A stretch of DNA of 64,000 nucleotides from Candidatus Dechloromonas phosphorivorans (GTDB lineage: Bacteria > Pseudomonadota > Gammaproteobacteria > Burkholderiales > Rhodocyclaceae), in assembly GCA_016709495.1 (NCBI GenBank), contig JADJMS010000014.1, positions 3,630 through 67,629 of the forward strand. Direction: 5' to 3'. Below, in pieces: positions 1-11,319 of this stretch. The notes below the pieces were generated by a model. It saw only the letters and a program-made list of their open reading frames with translations. It searched no databases and was not told the origin of the DNA. A program made the position numbers and the translations under genes. Within the stretch, counting starts at the first letter, position 1; each line of letters opens with the position of its first letter.

Positions 1-636
1 GATGCTATTCCAAGTGAGGGTGAATTGGCGGCGCGCTTTAACGTCAGTCAGGGCACTGTACGTAAAGCCATTGATGAAATGGCGGCTGAAAATATGCTGG
101 TCAGGCGTCAAGGCAAAGGAACATTCGTTGCCACCCACAGCGATCCGCGTTTTTTCTACCGTTTTTTGCGTCTGGTGCCAGATGATGGCAATGCGACGCA
201 CGCGGTTAGTGATCCGCTTTCCTGTGTGACCCTGGCAGCAACACCGGAAGTTGCAACAACTCTTGGCTTGACGGTAGGCGATCAGGTTTTGTACGTCGAG
301 CGCTTGCTGCGTTTTCGCGGGGAGGCGGTTGTTTTCGATCAAATCTATCTAGTCGGCGAATTGTTCAAAGGACTATCATTGGAGCGGCTTGGTGGCGGAG
401 AAAAATCTCTCTATACCTTGTTTGAGGGTGATTTTGGCGTGCGCATGATTAGTGCGGAGGAGCATTTGCGGGCTGTTGCGGCTGATCCGTATAGCGCAGG
501 CATGCTCAATGTTGCAACAGGAGAACCGCTCTTGCTTGTTGAGCGGACTGCTTACTCCTACGGCAATAAGCCGGTTGAGTGGCGGCGTGGTTTGTATTGC
601 ACGCGCCATCACTTTTACCGCAACGAGTTAGGTTGA
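1..636 (+). CDS. GntR-family (HutC/FadR-like, UTRA domain) transcriptional regulator, 5' end outside window
   Basis: The frame is open from base 1, so the start lies upstream. The visible N-terminus (PSEGELAARFNVSQGTVRKA) is the second half of a GntR winged-helix domain, with the recognition helix around SQGTVRKAIDEM and the wing around RRQGKGTFV. The remaining ~150 residues match a UTRA effector-binding domain, ending in the typical HHFYRNELG-like strand. UTRA regulators bind a small metabolite and usually repress the neighbouring operon. The gene sits 134 bp upstream of sdhC in the same direction; a GntR gene before sdhCDAB is a common arrangement in betaproteobacteria, so control of the TCA genes is a reasonable inference. 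The ligand cannot be told from sequence. Confidence 0.9.
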   Translation, partial: DAIPSEGELAARFNVSQGTVRKAIDEMAAENMLVRRQGKGTFVATHSDPRFFYRFLRLVPDDGNATHAVSDPLSCVTLAATPEVATTLGLTVGDQVLYVERLLRFRGEAVVFDQIYLVGELFKGLSLERLGGGEKSLYTLFEGDFGVRMISAEEHLRAVAADPYSAGMLNVATGEPLLLVERTAYSYGNKPVEWRRGLYCTRHHFYRNELG

Positions 637-702
637 ATTAGTTAGTGCTTGTGTAGTGGTTCGAAAACGCTGGTCTTGGCGTGTTCGGGTTGGTTTTGAA
701 TG

Positions 703-708
703 TATAAT
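703..708 (+). promoter_or_regulatory. Putative -10 element of the sdh operon promoter
   Basis: A perfect TATAAT lies 63 bp before the sdhC start in the only gap between the regulator and sdhC. No good -35 is seen at 16-18 bp spacing, so the promoter may need an activator. The call rests on the hexamer and its position only. Confidence 0.4.
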
Positions 709-770
709 TATGCTTCTTTTAAAACGACGTAAATGCGGGAAAACCGCATCTTTCGCGAGGGTTGACGTTC

Positions 771-1157
771 ATGGCAGAAATGACCATTAAGAAACGTCCA
801 AAAAATTTGGACTTGACCACAATAAAGTTGCCGTTACCGGGCAAGGTGTCGATCCTTCATCGCGTCAGCGGTGCAGGGTTGTTCCTTTTCCTACCGGTGA
901 TTCTCTGGCTGTTTTCTGCCAGTCTGACTTCGGCGGATACCTTCGCTACTTTCAAGTCAGTGTTTGCCAGTTTGCCAGCCAAATTCATTATGGCTGGTTT
1001 GATTTGGGCATTCGTGCATCACGCCTGTGCTGGTATTCGTTTCCTGTTGCTTGATATGCATATCGGCATCGAAAAGGAAGAGGCTCGCAAGTCGGCGGCT
1101 GTTGTCCTCGCTGTCAGCATTCCGCTGACGCTCGTTCTCTGGGGGGTGCTGCTGTGA
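771..1157 (+). CDS. sdhC: Succinate dehydrogenase cytochrome b556 subunit
   Basis: Membrane subunit of complex II, which with SdhD binds heme b and ubiquinone and anchors SdhAB to the inner membrane. The protein (128 aa from this ATG) carries the SdhC signature around SILHRVSGAGLFLFLP near residues 30-45 (the His/Arg/Ser quinone-site region), and HHACAGIRFLLLD near residue 85 with the heme-ligand histidine. Three hydrophobic helices are visible. I chose ATG 771 because GAGG at 757-760 precedes it; a TTG nine bases upstream is in frame but poorly placed. The stop overlaps sdhD by 4 bp. Confidence 0.95.
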   Translation: MAEMTIKKRPKNLDLTTIKLPLPGKVSILHRVSGAGLFLFLPVILWLFSASLTSADTFATFKSVFASLPAKFIMAGLIWAFVHHACAGIRFLLLDMHIGIEKEEARKSAAVVLAVSIPLTLVLWGVLL

Positions 1158-1501
1158 TTCAACGCAATGTTGTAGGCGCTCATTACGGTCTTATGGACTG
1201 GATTGCTCAGCGCGCCACCGCTGTCATCATGGCGGTCTATACAGTCATTATCGCGGCTGTGTTGCTGGTTGTCCGTCCTGGTACTTTTGAGGCATGGCAA
1301 GGGGTTTTTGCCAATGGCTTCATCAAGTTCGTGACCTTCCTCTTTTTTGTCAGCTTGTTCTACCACGCGTGGATTGGCATACGTGACATCTGGATGGACT
1401 ACGTCAAGCCAACTGGCCTGCGTCTGACCTTGCATGTGGTTACCTTGGCTGCGCTGGTCGGTTATGCCGCGTGGGCCGCTGCGATTCTTTGGAGGCTGTA
1501 A
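1154..1501 (+). CDS. sdhD: Succinate dehydrogenase hydrophobic membrane anchor subunit
   Basis: Second membrane anchor of complex II, 115 aa with three transmembrane segments. The GTG start overlaps the sdhC stop (GTGA), so the two are translationally coupled. The segment LFYHAWIGIRDIWMDY (around residues 70-85) holds the conserved H..GIRD..DY pattern of SdhD, with the Asp/Tyr pair that contributes to the quinone site. It is followed immediately by sdhA. Confidence 0.95.
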   Translation: MIQRNVVGAHYGLMDWIAQRATAVIMAVYTVIIAAVLLVVRPGTFEAWQGVFANGFIKFVTFLFFVSLFYHAWIGIRDIWMDYVKPTGLRLTLHVVTLAALVGYAAWAAAILWRL

Positions 1502-1503
1502 GC

Positions 1504-3288
1504 GTGAGTATTCCTATTCTTAAGTTTGATGCGGTGATCGTTGGCGCCGGTGGTGCTGGTCTGCGTTCCGCTATTCAGTTGTCTGAAGCCGGTTTGAAAA
1601 CGGCTGTGTTGTCCAAGGTTTTTCCGACGCGTTCGCACACAGTTGCGGCGCAGGGTGGTGTGGCTGCTTCGCTCGGTAATTCCGAGGAAGATCACTGGAC
1701 GTGGCATATGTACGATACCGTCAAGGGTTCCGACTGGCTCGGCGACCAAGACGCTATCGAGTTCATGTGCAAAAAAGCTAACGAAGTAGTCGTTGAGCTT
1801 GAGCACTACGGTATGCCTTTTGACCGTACCGATAACGGCAAGATTTACCAGCGTCCGTTCGGTGGTCACATGTCTAACTTCGGCGAAAAACCGGTACGTC
1901 GCTCTTGCGCTGCCGCTGACCGTACCGGCCATGCCATGTTGCACGCTATGTATCAGCGTAACGTCAAAGCCAATACGCAATTCTTTGTTGAGTGGATGGC
2001 GCTTGACCTGATCCGTGATGAAGAAGGCCACGTCCTTGGCGTGACCGCCATGGAAATGGAAACCGGCCAGGTAGTGATTTTCCACGCCCGTGCGACGATC
2101 TTCGCAACCGGTGGTGCGGGTCGTATTTATTATTCATCTACCAACGCCTTTATCAATACCGGCGATGGTTTGGGTATGGCGGCGCGTGCTGGTATCCCGC
2201 TTGAAGATATGGAATTCTGGCAGTTCCACCCTACCGGCGTCGCCGGTGCAGGCGTGCTGATTACCGAAGGTGTGCGCGGCGAAGGCGGCATCCTGCGTAA
2301 CTCTGACAAGGAACGTTTCATGGAGCGTTACGCGCCGAATGCCAAGGATCTGGCATCGCGTGACGTGGTTTCCCGTGCCATGGCGACTGAAATCAAGGAA
2401 GGCCGTGGTTGTGGTCCTAACAAGGACTATGTGCTGCTTGATATTACCCACCTTGATCCGGCGACAATCATGAAGCGCCTGCCGGGTATTCACGAGATCG
2501 GCATTCAGTTTGCCGGCGTTGATTGCCTGAAAGAGCCGCTGCCGGTTGTTCCGACTTGCCACTACCAGATGGGCGGTATTCCGACGCACTTCTCGGGCCG
2601 TGTTGTGATGCCGCAGAATGGCGATGTCAATGCCGTGGTTCCGGGTTTCTATGCTGGTGGCGAGTGTGCCTGTGCGTCGGTACACGGTGCCAATCGCCTC
2701 GGTACCAACTCTTTGCTCGATTTGCTGGTTTTTGGCAAATCGGCAGGAGACTCTGCTGTTGAAGATCTCAAATCTGGTCGTGCTCACCGCGATCTGCCGA
2801 AGGATGTTTCTGACAAGACGCTGGCTCGTATCAGTGCGCTGGATAACCGCAAGGGCGGAGCCAATGTTAACGAAACCAGGCTGGCTATGCAGCGCACCAT
2901 GCAGGACCATGCCGGTGTGTTCCGCTTCAGCGATATGCTGAAGGAAGGCGTCGAGAAGATTCTCGAAGTCGAAAAGGCTGCTCGCCAGCTCGAGATCAAG
3001 GACAAGTCGATGGCTTGGAATACGGCCCGTACCGAAGCGCTCGAAATGGAAAACCTGATCGAAGTCGCCAAGGCCACGATGATTTCCGCCGAAGCCCGCA
3101 AGGAATCCCGCGGTGCTCACGTCCGTGACGATGCGCCGGATACCGCCGAATTCCCGAATGGCCGCAACGATGCTGTATGGCACAAGCACACGATGTTCTC
3201 GCCGGTCGATAACGCGATCACTTACAAGCCGGTCAATATGCAGCCGCTGACTGTCGACACCGTCGCGCTGAAGACGCGTTTGTACTAA
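1504..3288 (+). CDS. sdhA: Succinate dehydrogenase flavoprotein subunit
   Basis: Catalytic subunit that oxidises succinate to fumarate with covalently bound FAD. The Rossmann motif DAVIVGAGGAGLRSA is near residue 10; the FAD-attachment histidine lies in SHTVAAQGG near residue 45; the substrate-site stretch HPTGVAGAGVLITEG is near residue 240; the HGANRLGTNSLLDL motif is near residue 400. At 594 aa it has the usual length. The start is the GTG two bases after the sdhD stop, which gives a normal SdhA N-terminus; a longer in-frame start at 1471 would overlap sdhD by 31 bp. Confidence 0.97.
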   Translation: MSIPILKFDAVIVGAGGAGLRSAIQLSEAGLKTAVLSKVFPTRSHTVAAQGGVAASLGNSEEDHWTWHMYDTVKGSDWLGDQDAIEFMCKKANEVVVELEHYGMPFDRTDNGKIYQRPFGGHMSNFGEKPVRRSCAAADRTGHAMLHAMYQRNVKANTQFFVEWMALDLIRDEEGHVLGVTAMEMETGQVVIFHARATIFATGGAGRIYYSSTNAFINTGDGLGMAARAGIPLEDMEFWQFHPTGVAGAGVLITEGVRGEGGILRNSDKERFMERYAPNAKDLASRDVVSRAMATEIKEGRGCGPNKDYVLLDITHLDPATIMKRLPGIHEIGIQFAGVDCLKEPLPVVPTCHYQMGGIPTHFSGRVVMPQNGDVNAVVPGFYAGGECACASVHGANRLGTNSLLDLLVFGKSAGDSAVEDLKSGRAHRDLPKDVSDKTLARISALDNRKGGANVNETRLAMQRTMQDHAGVFRFSDMLKEGVEKILEVEKAARQLEIKDKSMAWNTARTEALEMENLIEVAKATMISAEARKESRGAHVRDDAPDTAEFPNGRNDAVWHKHTMFSPVDNAITYKPVNMQPLTVDTVALKTRLY

Positions 3289-3301
3289 TTGGAGAAAGAA
3301 T

Positions 3302-4012
3302 ATGAGCAAACGTACAGTTCAATTCAGTATCTATCGCTACGATCCGGACAAGGATGACGCACCTTACATGCAGGACATCTCGGTCGAACTCGAACCGACT
3401 GACCGCAAACTGCTGGACGCGCTGACCAAACTGAAAGCCAAGGACGACGCGATTTCCTATCGTCGTTCCTGCCGCGAAGGTGTCTGCGGCTCCGATGCCA
3501 TGAACATCAACGGCAAGAATGGTCTGGCTTGTTTGACCGATATCGATAGTTTGAAGCAGCCTATCGTGCTGCGTCCGTTGCCGGGTCTGCCAGTTATTCG
3601 CGATCTGATCGTTGATATGACGCAGTTCTTCAAGCAGTATCACTCGATCAAGCCTTATCTGATCAATAACGATCCGCCGCCTGAGCGTGAGCGTCTGCAA
3701 TCACCAGAAGATCGTGAAGAGCTAAATGGTCTTTATGAGTGCATTCTGTGTGCTTGTTGCTCAACGTCATGCCCGTCGTTCTGGTGGAATCCGGACAAGT
3801 TCGTTGGTCCGGCAGGTCTGCTGGCGGCTTATCGCTTTATCGCCGATACCCGTGACCAGGCAACCAACGAGCGTCTCGATAACCTCGAAGACCCGTATCG
3901 CCTGTTCCGTTGCCACACCATCATGAACTGTGTTGACGTTTGTCCTAAGGGTCTGAATCCGACCAAGGCCATCGGCAAGATCAAGGATATGATGGTTCGT
4001 AGAGCGGTTTGA
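3302..4012 (+). CDS. sdhB: Succinate dehydrogenase iron-sulfur subunit
   Basis: Carries electrons from FAD to the membrane quinone site. All three cluster motifs are present: the [2Fe-2S] site SCREGVCGSDAM plus NGLAC near residues 57-77, the [4Fe-4S] site CILCACCSTSCP near residue 145, and the [3Fe-4S] region CHTIMNCVDVCPKGLNP near residue 205. The length (236 aa) is normal. GGAGAAAG is a good ribosome binding site. The stop shares a base with the sdhE start (TGATG). Confidence 0.97.
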   Translation: MSKRTVQFSIYRYDPDKDDAPYMQDISVELEPTDRKLLDALTKLKAKDDAISYRRSCREGVCGSDAMNINGKNGLACLTDIDSLKQPIVLRPLPGLPVIRDLIVDMTQFFKQYHSIKPYLINNDPPPERERLQSPEDREELNGLYECILCACCSTSCPSFWWNPDKFVGPAGLLAAYRFIADTRDQATNERLDNLEDPYRLFRCHTIMNCVDVCPKGLNPTKAIGKIKDMMVRRAV

Positions 4013-4254
4013 TGGAAAGAAAAGACTACGAACGTCTGCGCTGGCGCTGTATTCGTCGAGGTTTGCTGGAAGTCGATATTGCGTTAACCCGCTTTCTCGA
4101 TGATGGTTTCGATAAACTCAACGAAGATCAGCAGCAGGCGTTTGTGGAGCTTGCCGATATGGAAGATCATGATCTCTGGCACCTGATTAGCGGTCAGGCT
4201 GATATTGATGATGATCGATTGGCAGCCATAGTGGAATTGTTACGTAAGAGTTGA
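4012..4254 (+). CDS. sdhE: FAD assembly factor SdhE (YgfY/DUF339 family)
   Basis: This 80-residue protein carries the family motif RxxWRCxRRGxLExD (here RLRWRCIRRGLLEVD, residues 7-21) and an acidic C-terminal half. SdhE family proteins promote covalent flavinylation of SdhA. Its place directly after sdhB with a one-base stop/start overlap supports the assignment. Confidence 0.93.
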   Translation: MERKDYERLRWRCIRRGLLEVDIALTRFLDDGFDKLNEDQQQAFVELADMEDHDLWHLISGQADIDDDRLAAIVELLRKS

Positions 4255-4334
4255 GTAAGGTGGATGCTCTAATTTGAGTGTCCGGCGATTTTTGACATTG
4301 CAGTGATAACCAACACCTGTAAAGGGAATAAACG

Positions 4335-5633
4335 ATGACAACCGAACGCAAAGCAACACTAGCAATTGATGGACAGGCACCTGTAGATTTCGCGATCATG
4401 ACGCCGACGCACGGCAATGACTGTATTGATATTCGTACGCTTGGCGCAAAAACTGGTTTGTTTACCTACGATTCCGGCTTTCTTTCCACGGCAAGCTGCA
4501 AGTCAAAGATCACCTTTATCGACGGCGATGTTGGCCAACTGCTTTATCGCGGCTACCCGATCGAGCAACTGGCTGAACAGTGCAACTTCCTTGAAGTCAC
4601 CTATCTGCTGAAAAACGGCGAATTGCCGAATGCCAAGCAAAAAACTGAATTTGAAAACACCATCAAGAATCACACGATGGTGCACGAACAGCTTTCAAAG
4701 TTCTTCTCTGGTTTCCGCCGGGATGCTCACCCGATGGCCGTCATGACCGGTGTGGTTGGTGCCTTGTCTGCTTTCTACCATGATGCGATGGACTTCTCTG
4801 ATGCAGAACACCGCAACGTCAGTTTCAACCGTCTGGTTGCCAAGCTGCCAACTATTGTCGCCATGGCCTATAAATACAACACCGGTGCGCCGTTTATGTA
4901 CCCGGACAACTCGCTGGATTACACCGCCAACTTCATGCGCATGATGTTCGGCAATCCGTGCGAAAAATACGTACCGAATCCAGTTCTGGTTCGTGCTATG
5001 GATATGATCTTCACGCTGCACGCCGATCACGAACAGAATGCTTCAACGTCTACCGTTCGTCTGGCTGGTTCTTCTGGCGCCAACCCGTTTGCCTGTATCG
5101 CTGCCGGTATCGCCTGTCTGTGGGGCCCGGCACACGGTGGTGCCAACGAGGCCTGCCTGCAGATGCTGGAAGAAATCGGCGACGTTTCGCGCGTTCCGGA
5201 ATTCATCGCTCGCGCCAAGGACAAGAACGATTCCTTCAAGCTGATGGGCTTCGGTCACCGTGTCTACAAGAACTTCGACCCGCGCGCCATGCTGATGCGC
5301 AAGGTTTGCAACGAAGTGCTGACCGAACTCGGTCTGGAAAATGACCGCCTGTTCAAGCTAGCGATGGAACTGGAAAGAATTGCTCTGGAAGATCCGTACT
5401 TCGTCGAGAAGAAGCTCTACCCGAACGTCGACTTCTACTCGGGCATCGTCCAGAAGGCGATCGGCATTCCGACCGAAATGTTCACCTGCATCTTCGCGCT
5501 GGCCCGTACGGTCGGCTGGATGACGCAGTGGGAAGAAATGATCACCGATCCGGAATACAAGATCGGTCGTCCGCGCCAGCTCTACATCGGCGCCGCCAAG
5601 CGCGATGTCGTTCCGCTGGCACAACGCGGCTAA
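4335..5633 (+). CDS. gltA: Citrate synthase (type II, hexameric family)
   Basis: Condenses oxaloacetate and acetyl-CoA at the entry of the TCA cycle. The active-site residues are visible: the histidine in GPAHGGANEA near residue 270, the histidine in GFGHRVYKNFDPRA near residue 310, and the aspartate in NVDFYSG near residue 368. At 432 aa it has the length of the proteobacterial NADH-sensitive type. AAAGGGA at 4321-4327 is the ribosome binding site. It is followed by a strong terminator, so the sdh-gltA unit ends here. Confidence 0.97.
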   Translation: MTTERKATLAIDGQAPVDFAIMTPTHGNDCIDIRTLGAKTGLFTYDSGFLSTASCKSKITFIDGDVGQLLYRGYPIEQLAEQCNFLEVTYLLKNGELPNAKQKTEFENTIKNHTMVHEQLSKFFSGFRRDAHPMAVMTGVVGALSAFYHDAMDFSDAEHRNVSFNRLVAKLPTIVAMAYKYNTGAPFMYPDNSLDYTANFMRMMFGNPCEKYVPNPVLVRAMDMIFTLHADHEQNASTSTVRLAGSSGANPFACIAAGIACLWGPAHGGANEACLQMLEEIGDVSRVPEFIARAKDKNDSFKLMGFGHRVYKNFDPRAMLMRKVCNEVLTELGLENDRLFKLAMELERIALEDPYFVEKKLYPNVDFYSGIVQKAIGIPTEMFTCIFALARTVGWMTQWEEMITDPEYKIGRPRQLYIGAAKRDVVPLAQRG

Positions 5634-5646
5634 TTGGTAAAAAACG

Positions 5647-5671
5647 GGCGGCCGTAAGGCCGCCTTTTTTT
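5647..5671 (+). terminator. Rho-independent terminator after gltA
   Basis: A perfect 7-bp stem (GGCGGCC / GGCCGCC) with a GTAA loop is followed by seven T, 13 bp after the gltA stop. It separates sdh-gltA from the 2-oxoglutarate dehydrogenase genes. Confidence 0.93.
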
Positions 5672-5739
5672 ACAATGTTTTTTTTGCTGCACTGCACTAC
5701 GCAGCTGATGAGAATGAAAATACCCTCAAGGGGATGCCT

Positions 5740-8481
<2,742 letters not shown>

Positions 8482-8505
8482 TAACTACAGCAGAGTGGAG
8501 TCACT

Positions 8506-9726
8506 ATGAGCATTATCGAAGTTCAAGTTCCCCAGCTGTCCGAGTCCGTTGCCGAAGGCACGCTGGCTTCCTGGAAAAAGAAAATCGGCGAAGCCGTTGC
8601 TCGCGATGAAATCCTGATCGATATCGAAACCGACAAAGTCGTTCTGGAAGTCCCGTCGCCGGGCGCTGGCGTGCTGGTCGAGATCGTCAAGGGCGATGGT
8701 GAAACCGTTGTCTCTGGCGAGCTGATTGCCCGCATTGATACCGAAGCCAAGGCAGGTGCTGCTGCACCTGCCGCTGAGGCACCAAAAGCTGCTGCTGCCG
8801 CTCCGGCGCCGTCTGCCGCTGCCCCGGCTGGTACGGCCAGCCCGTCTGCCCGCAAGATCCTTGACGAAAAGGGTGTTGCTGCGGCTGACGTCGCCGGTTC
8901 TGGCCGTGGTGGTCGTGTCACCAAGGAAGATGCTGTTGCTGCTGCGCCGAAGTCTGGCCCGGTTGCTGCACCTGCTGCTGCCAAGGCTGCCCTGCCGACG
9001 CCGCCGGTTACCGTTGCACTTGGCGACCGTACCGAACAGCGCGTGCCGATGTCCCGTCTGCGTGCTCGTATCGCCGAGCGTCTGCTGCAATCGCAGCAAA
9101 CCAATGCCATTCTGACCACGTTCAACGAAGTGAACATGGGTCCGATGATGGCGCTGCGCAAGCAGTACGGCGAGAAGTTCGAGAAGGCGCATGGCGTCCG
9201 TCTTGGCTTCATGGGTTTCTTCGTCAAGGCTGCCTGTGCTGCCCTGCAGAAATTCCCGGTTCTCAACGCTTCCGTTGATGGCAACGACATCGTCTACCAC
9301 GGCTTCATCGACATCGGTATCGCTGTTGGTTCGCCGCGTGGTCTGGTTGTGCCGATCATCCGCAATGCAGATCAGCTCAGCATCGCTGAAATCGAGAAGA
9401 AGATTGCTGAATTTGGCGCCAAGGCCAAGGACGGCAAGCTGACCATCGAAGAGCTGACCGGTGGCACCTTCTCCATCTCCAACGGCGGCATCTTCGGTTC
9501 CATGATGTCCACCCCGATCATCAACCCGCCGCAATCCGCGATCCTCGGCATTCATGCCACCAAGGACCGTGCGATGGTTGAAAACGGTCAAGTCGTTGTG
9601 CGTCCGATGAACTATCTGGCCATGTCCTACGATCACCGCATCATCGACGGCCGCGAAGCCGTCCTCGGTCTGGTGACCATGAAGGAAGCGCTGGAAGATC
9701 CTTCACGCCTGCTGCTCGGCGTCTAA
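8506..9726 (+). CDS. sucB: Dihydrolipoyllysine succinyltransferase, E2 of 2-oxoglutarate dehydrogenase
   Basis: Transfers succinyl groups to CoA. A single lipoyl domain is at residues 1-78 with the lipoylated lysine in ETDKVVLEVPSP. An Ala/Pro-rich linker follows, then the E1/E3 peripheral-subunit-binding domain (SARKILDEKGVAAADV..GRGGRVTKED, residues ~115-150), and the catalytic domain with the active-site motif SYDHRIIDGREAV near residue 375. The length of 406 aa is typical. A GAGTGGAG ribosome binding site precedes the ATG, 24 bp after the sucA stop. Confidence 0.97.
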   Translation: MSIIEVQVPQLSESVAEGTLASWKKKIGEAVARDEILIDIETDKVVLEVPSPGAGVLVEIVKGDGETVVSGELIARIDTEAKAGAAAPAAEAPKAAAAAPAPSAAAPAGTASPSARKILDEKGVAAADVAGSGRGGRVTKEDAVAAAPKSGPVAAPAAAKAALPTPPVTVALGDRTEQRVPMSRLRARIAERLLQSQQTNAILTTFNEVNMGPMMALRKQYGEKFEKAHGVRLGFMGFFVKAACAALQKFPVLNASVDGNDIVYHGFIDIGIAVGSPRGLVVPIIRNADQLSIAEIEKKIAEFGAKAKDGKLTIEELTGGTFSISNGGIFGSMMSTPIINPPQSAILGIHATKDRAMVENGQVVVRPMNYLAMSYDHRIIDGREAVLGLVTMKEALEDPSRLLLGV

Positions 9727-9740
9727 GCGACGTTTGTCCG

Positions 9741-9774
9741 GCGCCAGTGTCCCGAAATGGGCGCTGGCGCTTTT
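9741..9774 (+). terminator. Stem-loop with T tail between sucB and lpd
   Basis: GCGCCAG pairs perfectly with CTGGCGC around a 16-base loop that can pair further (TCCC/GGG), followed by TTTT. It may attenuate or process the transcript rather than end it, because lpd lies 29 bp further on with no obvious promoter. Confidence 0.55.
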
Positions 9775-9802
9775 GCACATCTGAATTCTGAAAGGTTTAC
9801 AC

Positions 9803-11227
9803 ATGTCCCAGCAATTTGACGTGCTCGTTATCGGTGGCGGCCCTGGCGGCTACATCGCAGCCATTCGCGCTTCCCAACTGGGTTTCACCGCCGCTTGCGC
9901 CGAATCCAATCCGTATGCTGACCCGAAGGGTGAGCCGCGTCTCGGCGGTACCTGCCTGAACGTTGGCTGTATTCCGTCCAAGGCGCTGCTGCACACCTCG
10001 CACCTGTTTGAAGAAGCTGGTCACAGCTTTGAGTCGCAGGGTATCAAGGTTGGCAAGGCCACCATTGACGTCCCGACCATGAAGGCACGCAAGGATGGCG
10101 TGGTCAATCAACTGACCTGCGGCATCAAGATGCTGCTGAAAAAGAACAAGGTCACCTTCCTGGCAGGCCACGGTTCCTTCGTCGGCAAGGAAGGCGATTT
10201 CTGGAAGGTCAATGTTGGTGCCGAGGAAGTGCTGGCCAAGCAGGTTATCGTCGCCACCGGCTCCAAGGCCCGTCACCTGCCGAACCTGCCGGTCGACCAG
10301 AAGATCGTCATGGACAACGAAGGTGCGCTGAATCAGGAATCCGTGCCGAAGAAGCTGGCCATCATTGGTGCTGGCGTTATCGGTCTGGAAATGGGTTCGG
10401 TCTGGCGTCGCGTCGGTTCTGAAGTCACAGTCCTCGAAGCCATGCCTGACTTCCTGGCAGCGGCTGATGTCGATATGGCCAAGGAAGCCTACAAGCTGTT
10501 CACCAAGCAGGGTCTGAACATCCAGATGGGTGTCAAGATCGGTGACATCAAGGCGACCAAGAAATCGGTTTCCATCGCCTATACCGACAAGGATGGCAAG
10601 GAACAGAAGCTGGATGCCGATCGCCTGATCGTCTCCATCGGCCGCGTGCCGAATACGGATGGCCTGAATGCCGAAGGTGTTGGCCTCAAGCTGGATGCAC
10701 GCGGCATGGTTGAAGTTGATGGCCACTGCAAGACCAATCTGCCGGGCGTCTGGGCTATCGGCGACGTGGTTCGTGGCCCGATGCTGGCCCACAAGGCGCA
10801 TGAAGAAGGCGTCATGGTTGCCGAGCTGATGGCTGGCCAGGCGGGTCACTGCAATTTCGACACCATTCCCTGGGTCATCTACACCTCGCCGGAAATCGCC
10901 TGGGTCGGCAAGACCGAGCAGCAGCTCAAGGCCGATGGCGTGGCCTACAAGGTTGGCAAGGTTCCGTTCCTGGCCAACGGCCGGGCGCTGGGCATGGGCG
11001 ATCCTTCAGGTTTCGTCAAGATGCTGGCCTGCAAGGAAACGGACCGTATCCTTGGCGTGCACATCATTGGCGCCAATGCCTCAGAAATCATTGCCGAAGC
11101 AGTAGTAGCGATGGAGTTTGGTGGTGCTTCCGAAGACTTGGCCCGTATCTGTCATGCTCACCCGACCCTGTCGGAAACCGTGCATGAAGCGGCTCTGGCC
11201 TGCGACAAGCGTACGCTGAACTTCTAA
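9803..11227 (+). CDS. lpdA: Dihydrolipoyl dehydrogenase (E3)
   Basis: FAD/NAD flavoprotein that reoxidises dihydrolipoamide. The FAD motif DVLVIGGGPGGYIAA is at the N-terminus; the redox-active disulfide is in GGTCLNVGCIPSK near residues 48-60; the NAD-binding GAGVIGLEMGSVW is near residue 193; the C-terminal catalytic HAHPTLSE is near residue 451. At 474 aa it is full length. It is the last gene of the sucAB-lpd unit and ends in a strong terminator. Confidence 0.97.
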   Translation: MSQQFDVLVIGGGPGGYIAAIRASQLGFTAACAESNPYADPKGEPRLGGTCLNVGCIPSKALLHTSHLFEEAGHSFESQGIKVGKATIDVPTMKARKDGVVNQLTCGIKMLLKKNKVTFLAGHGSFVGKEGDFWKVNVGAEEVLAKQVIVATGSKARHLPNLPVDQKIVMDNEGALNQESVPKKLAIIGAGVIGLEMGSVWRRVGSEVTVLEAMPDFLAAADVDMAKEAYKLFTKQGLNIQMGVKIGDIKATKKSVSIAYTDKDGKEQKLDADRLIVSIGRVPNTDGLNAEGVGLKLDARGMVEVDGHCKTNLPGVWAIGDVVRGPMLAHKAHEEGVMVAELMAGQAGHCNFDTIPWVIYTSPEIAWVGKTEQQLKADGVAYKVGKVPFLANGRALGMGDPSGFVKMLACKETDRILGVHIIGANASEIIAEAVVAMEFGGASEDLARICHAHPTLSETVHEAALACDKRTLNF

Positions 11228-11248
11228 TCAGTAAGTCAGCTGTTCCAG

Positions 11249-11278
11249 GGCGGGTTGCGGAAACGCACCCGCCTTTTT
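11249..11278 (+). terminator. Rho-independent terminator after lpdA
   Basis: GGCGGG-t-TGCG pairs with CGCA-CCCGCC around a GAAA tetraloop, followed by a T-rich tail. It starts 21 bp after the lpdA stop. Confidence 0.92.
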
Positions 11279-11319
11279 CTTTGGCTAGAATACGGATACC
11301 CTCTTCACAGAATCAACAA

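Noticed and set aside
2134..3309. A long open frame on the - strand across sdhA
   Set aside because: It mirrors the codon periodicity of sdhA, which is unmistakable on the + strand; no ribosome binding site or family resemblance.
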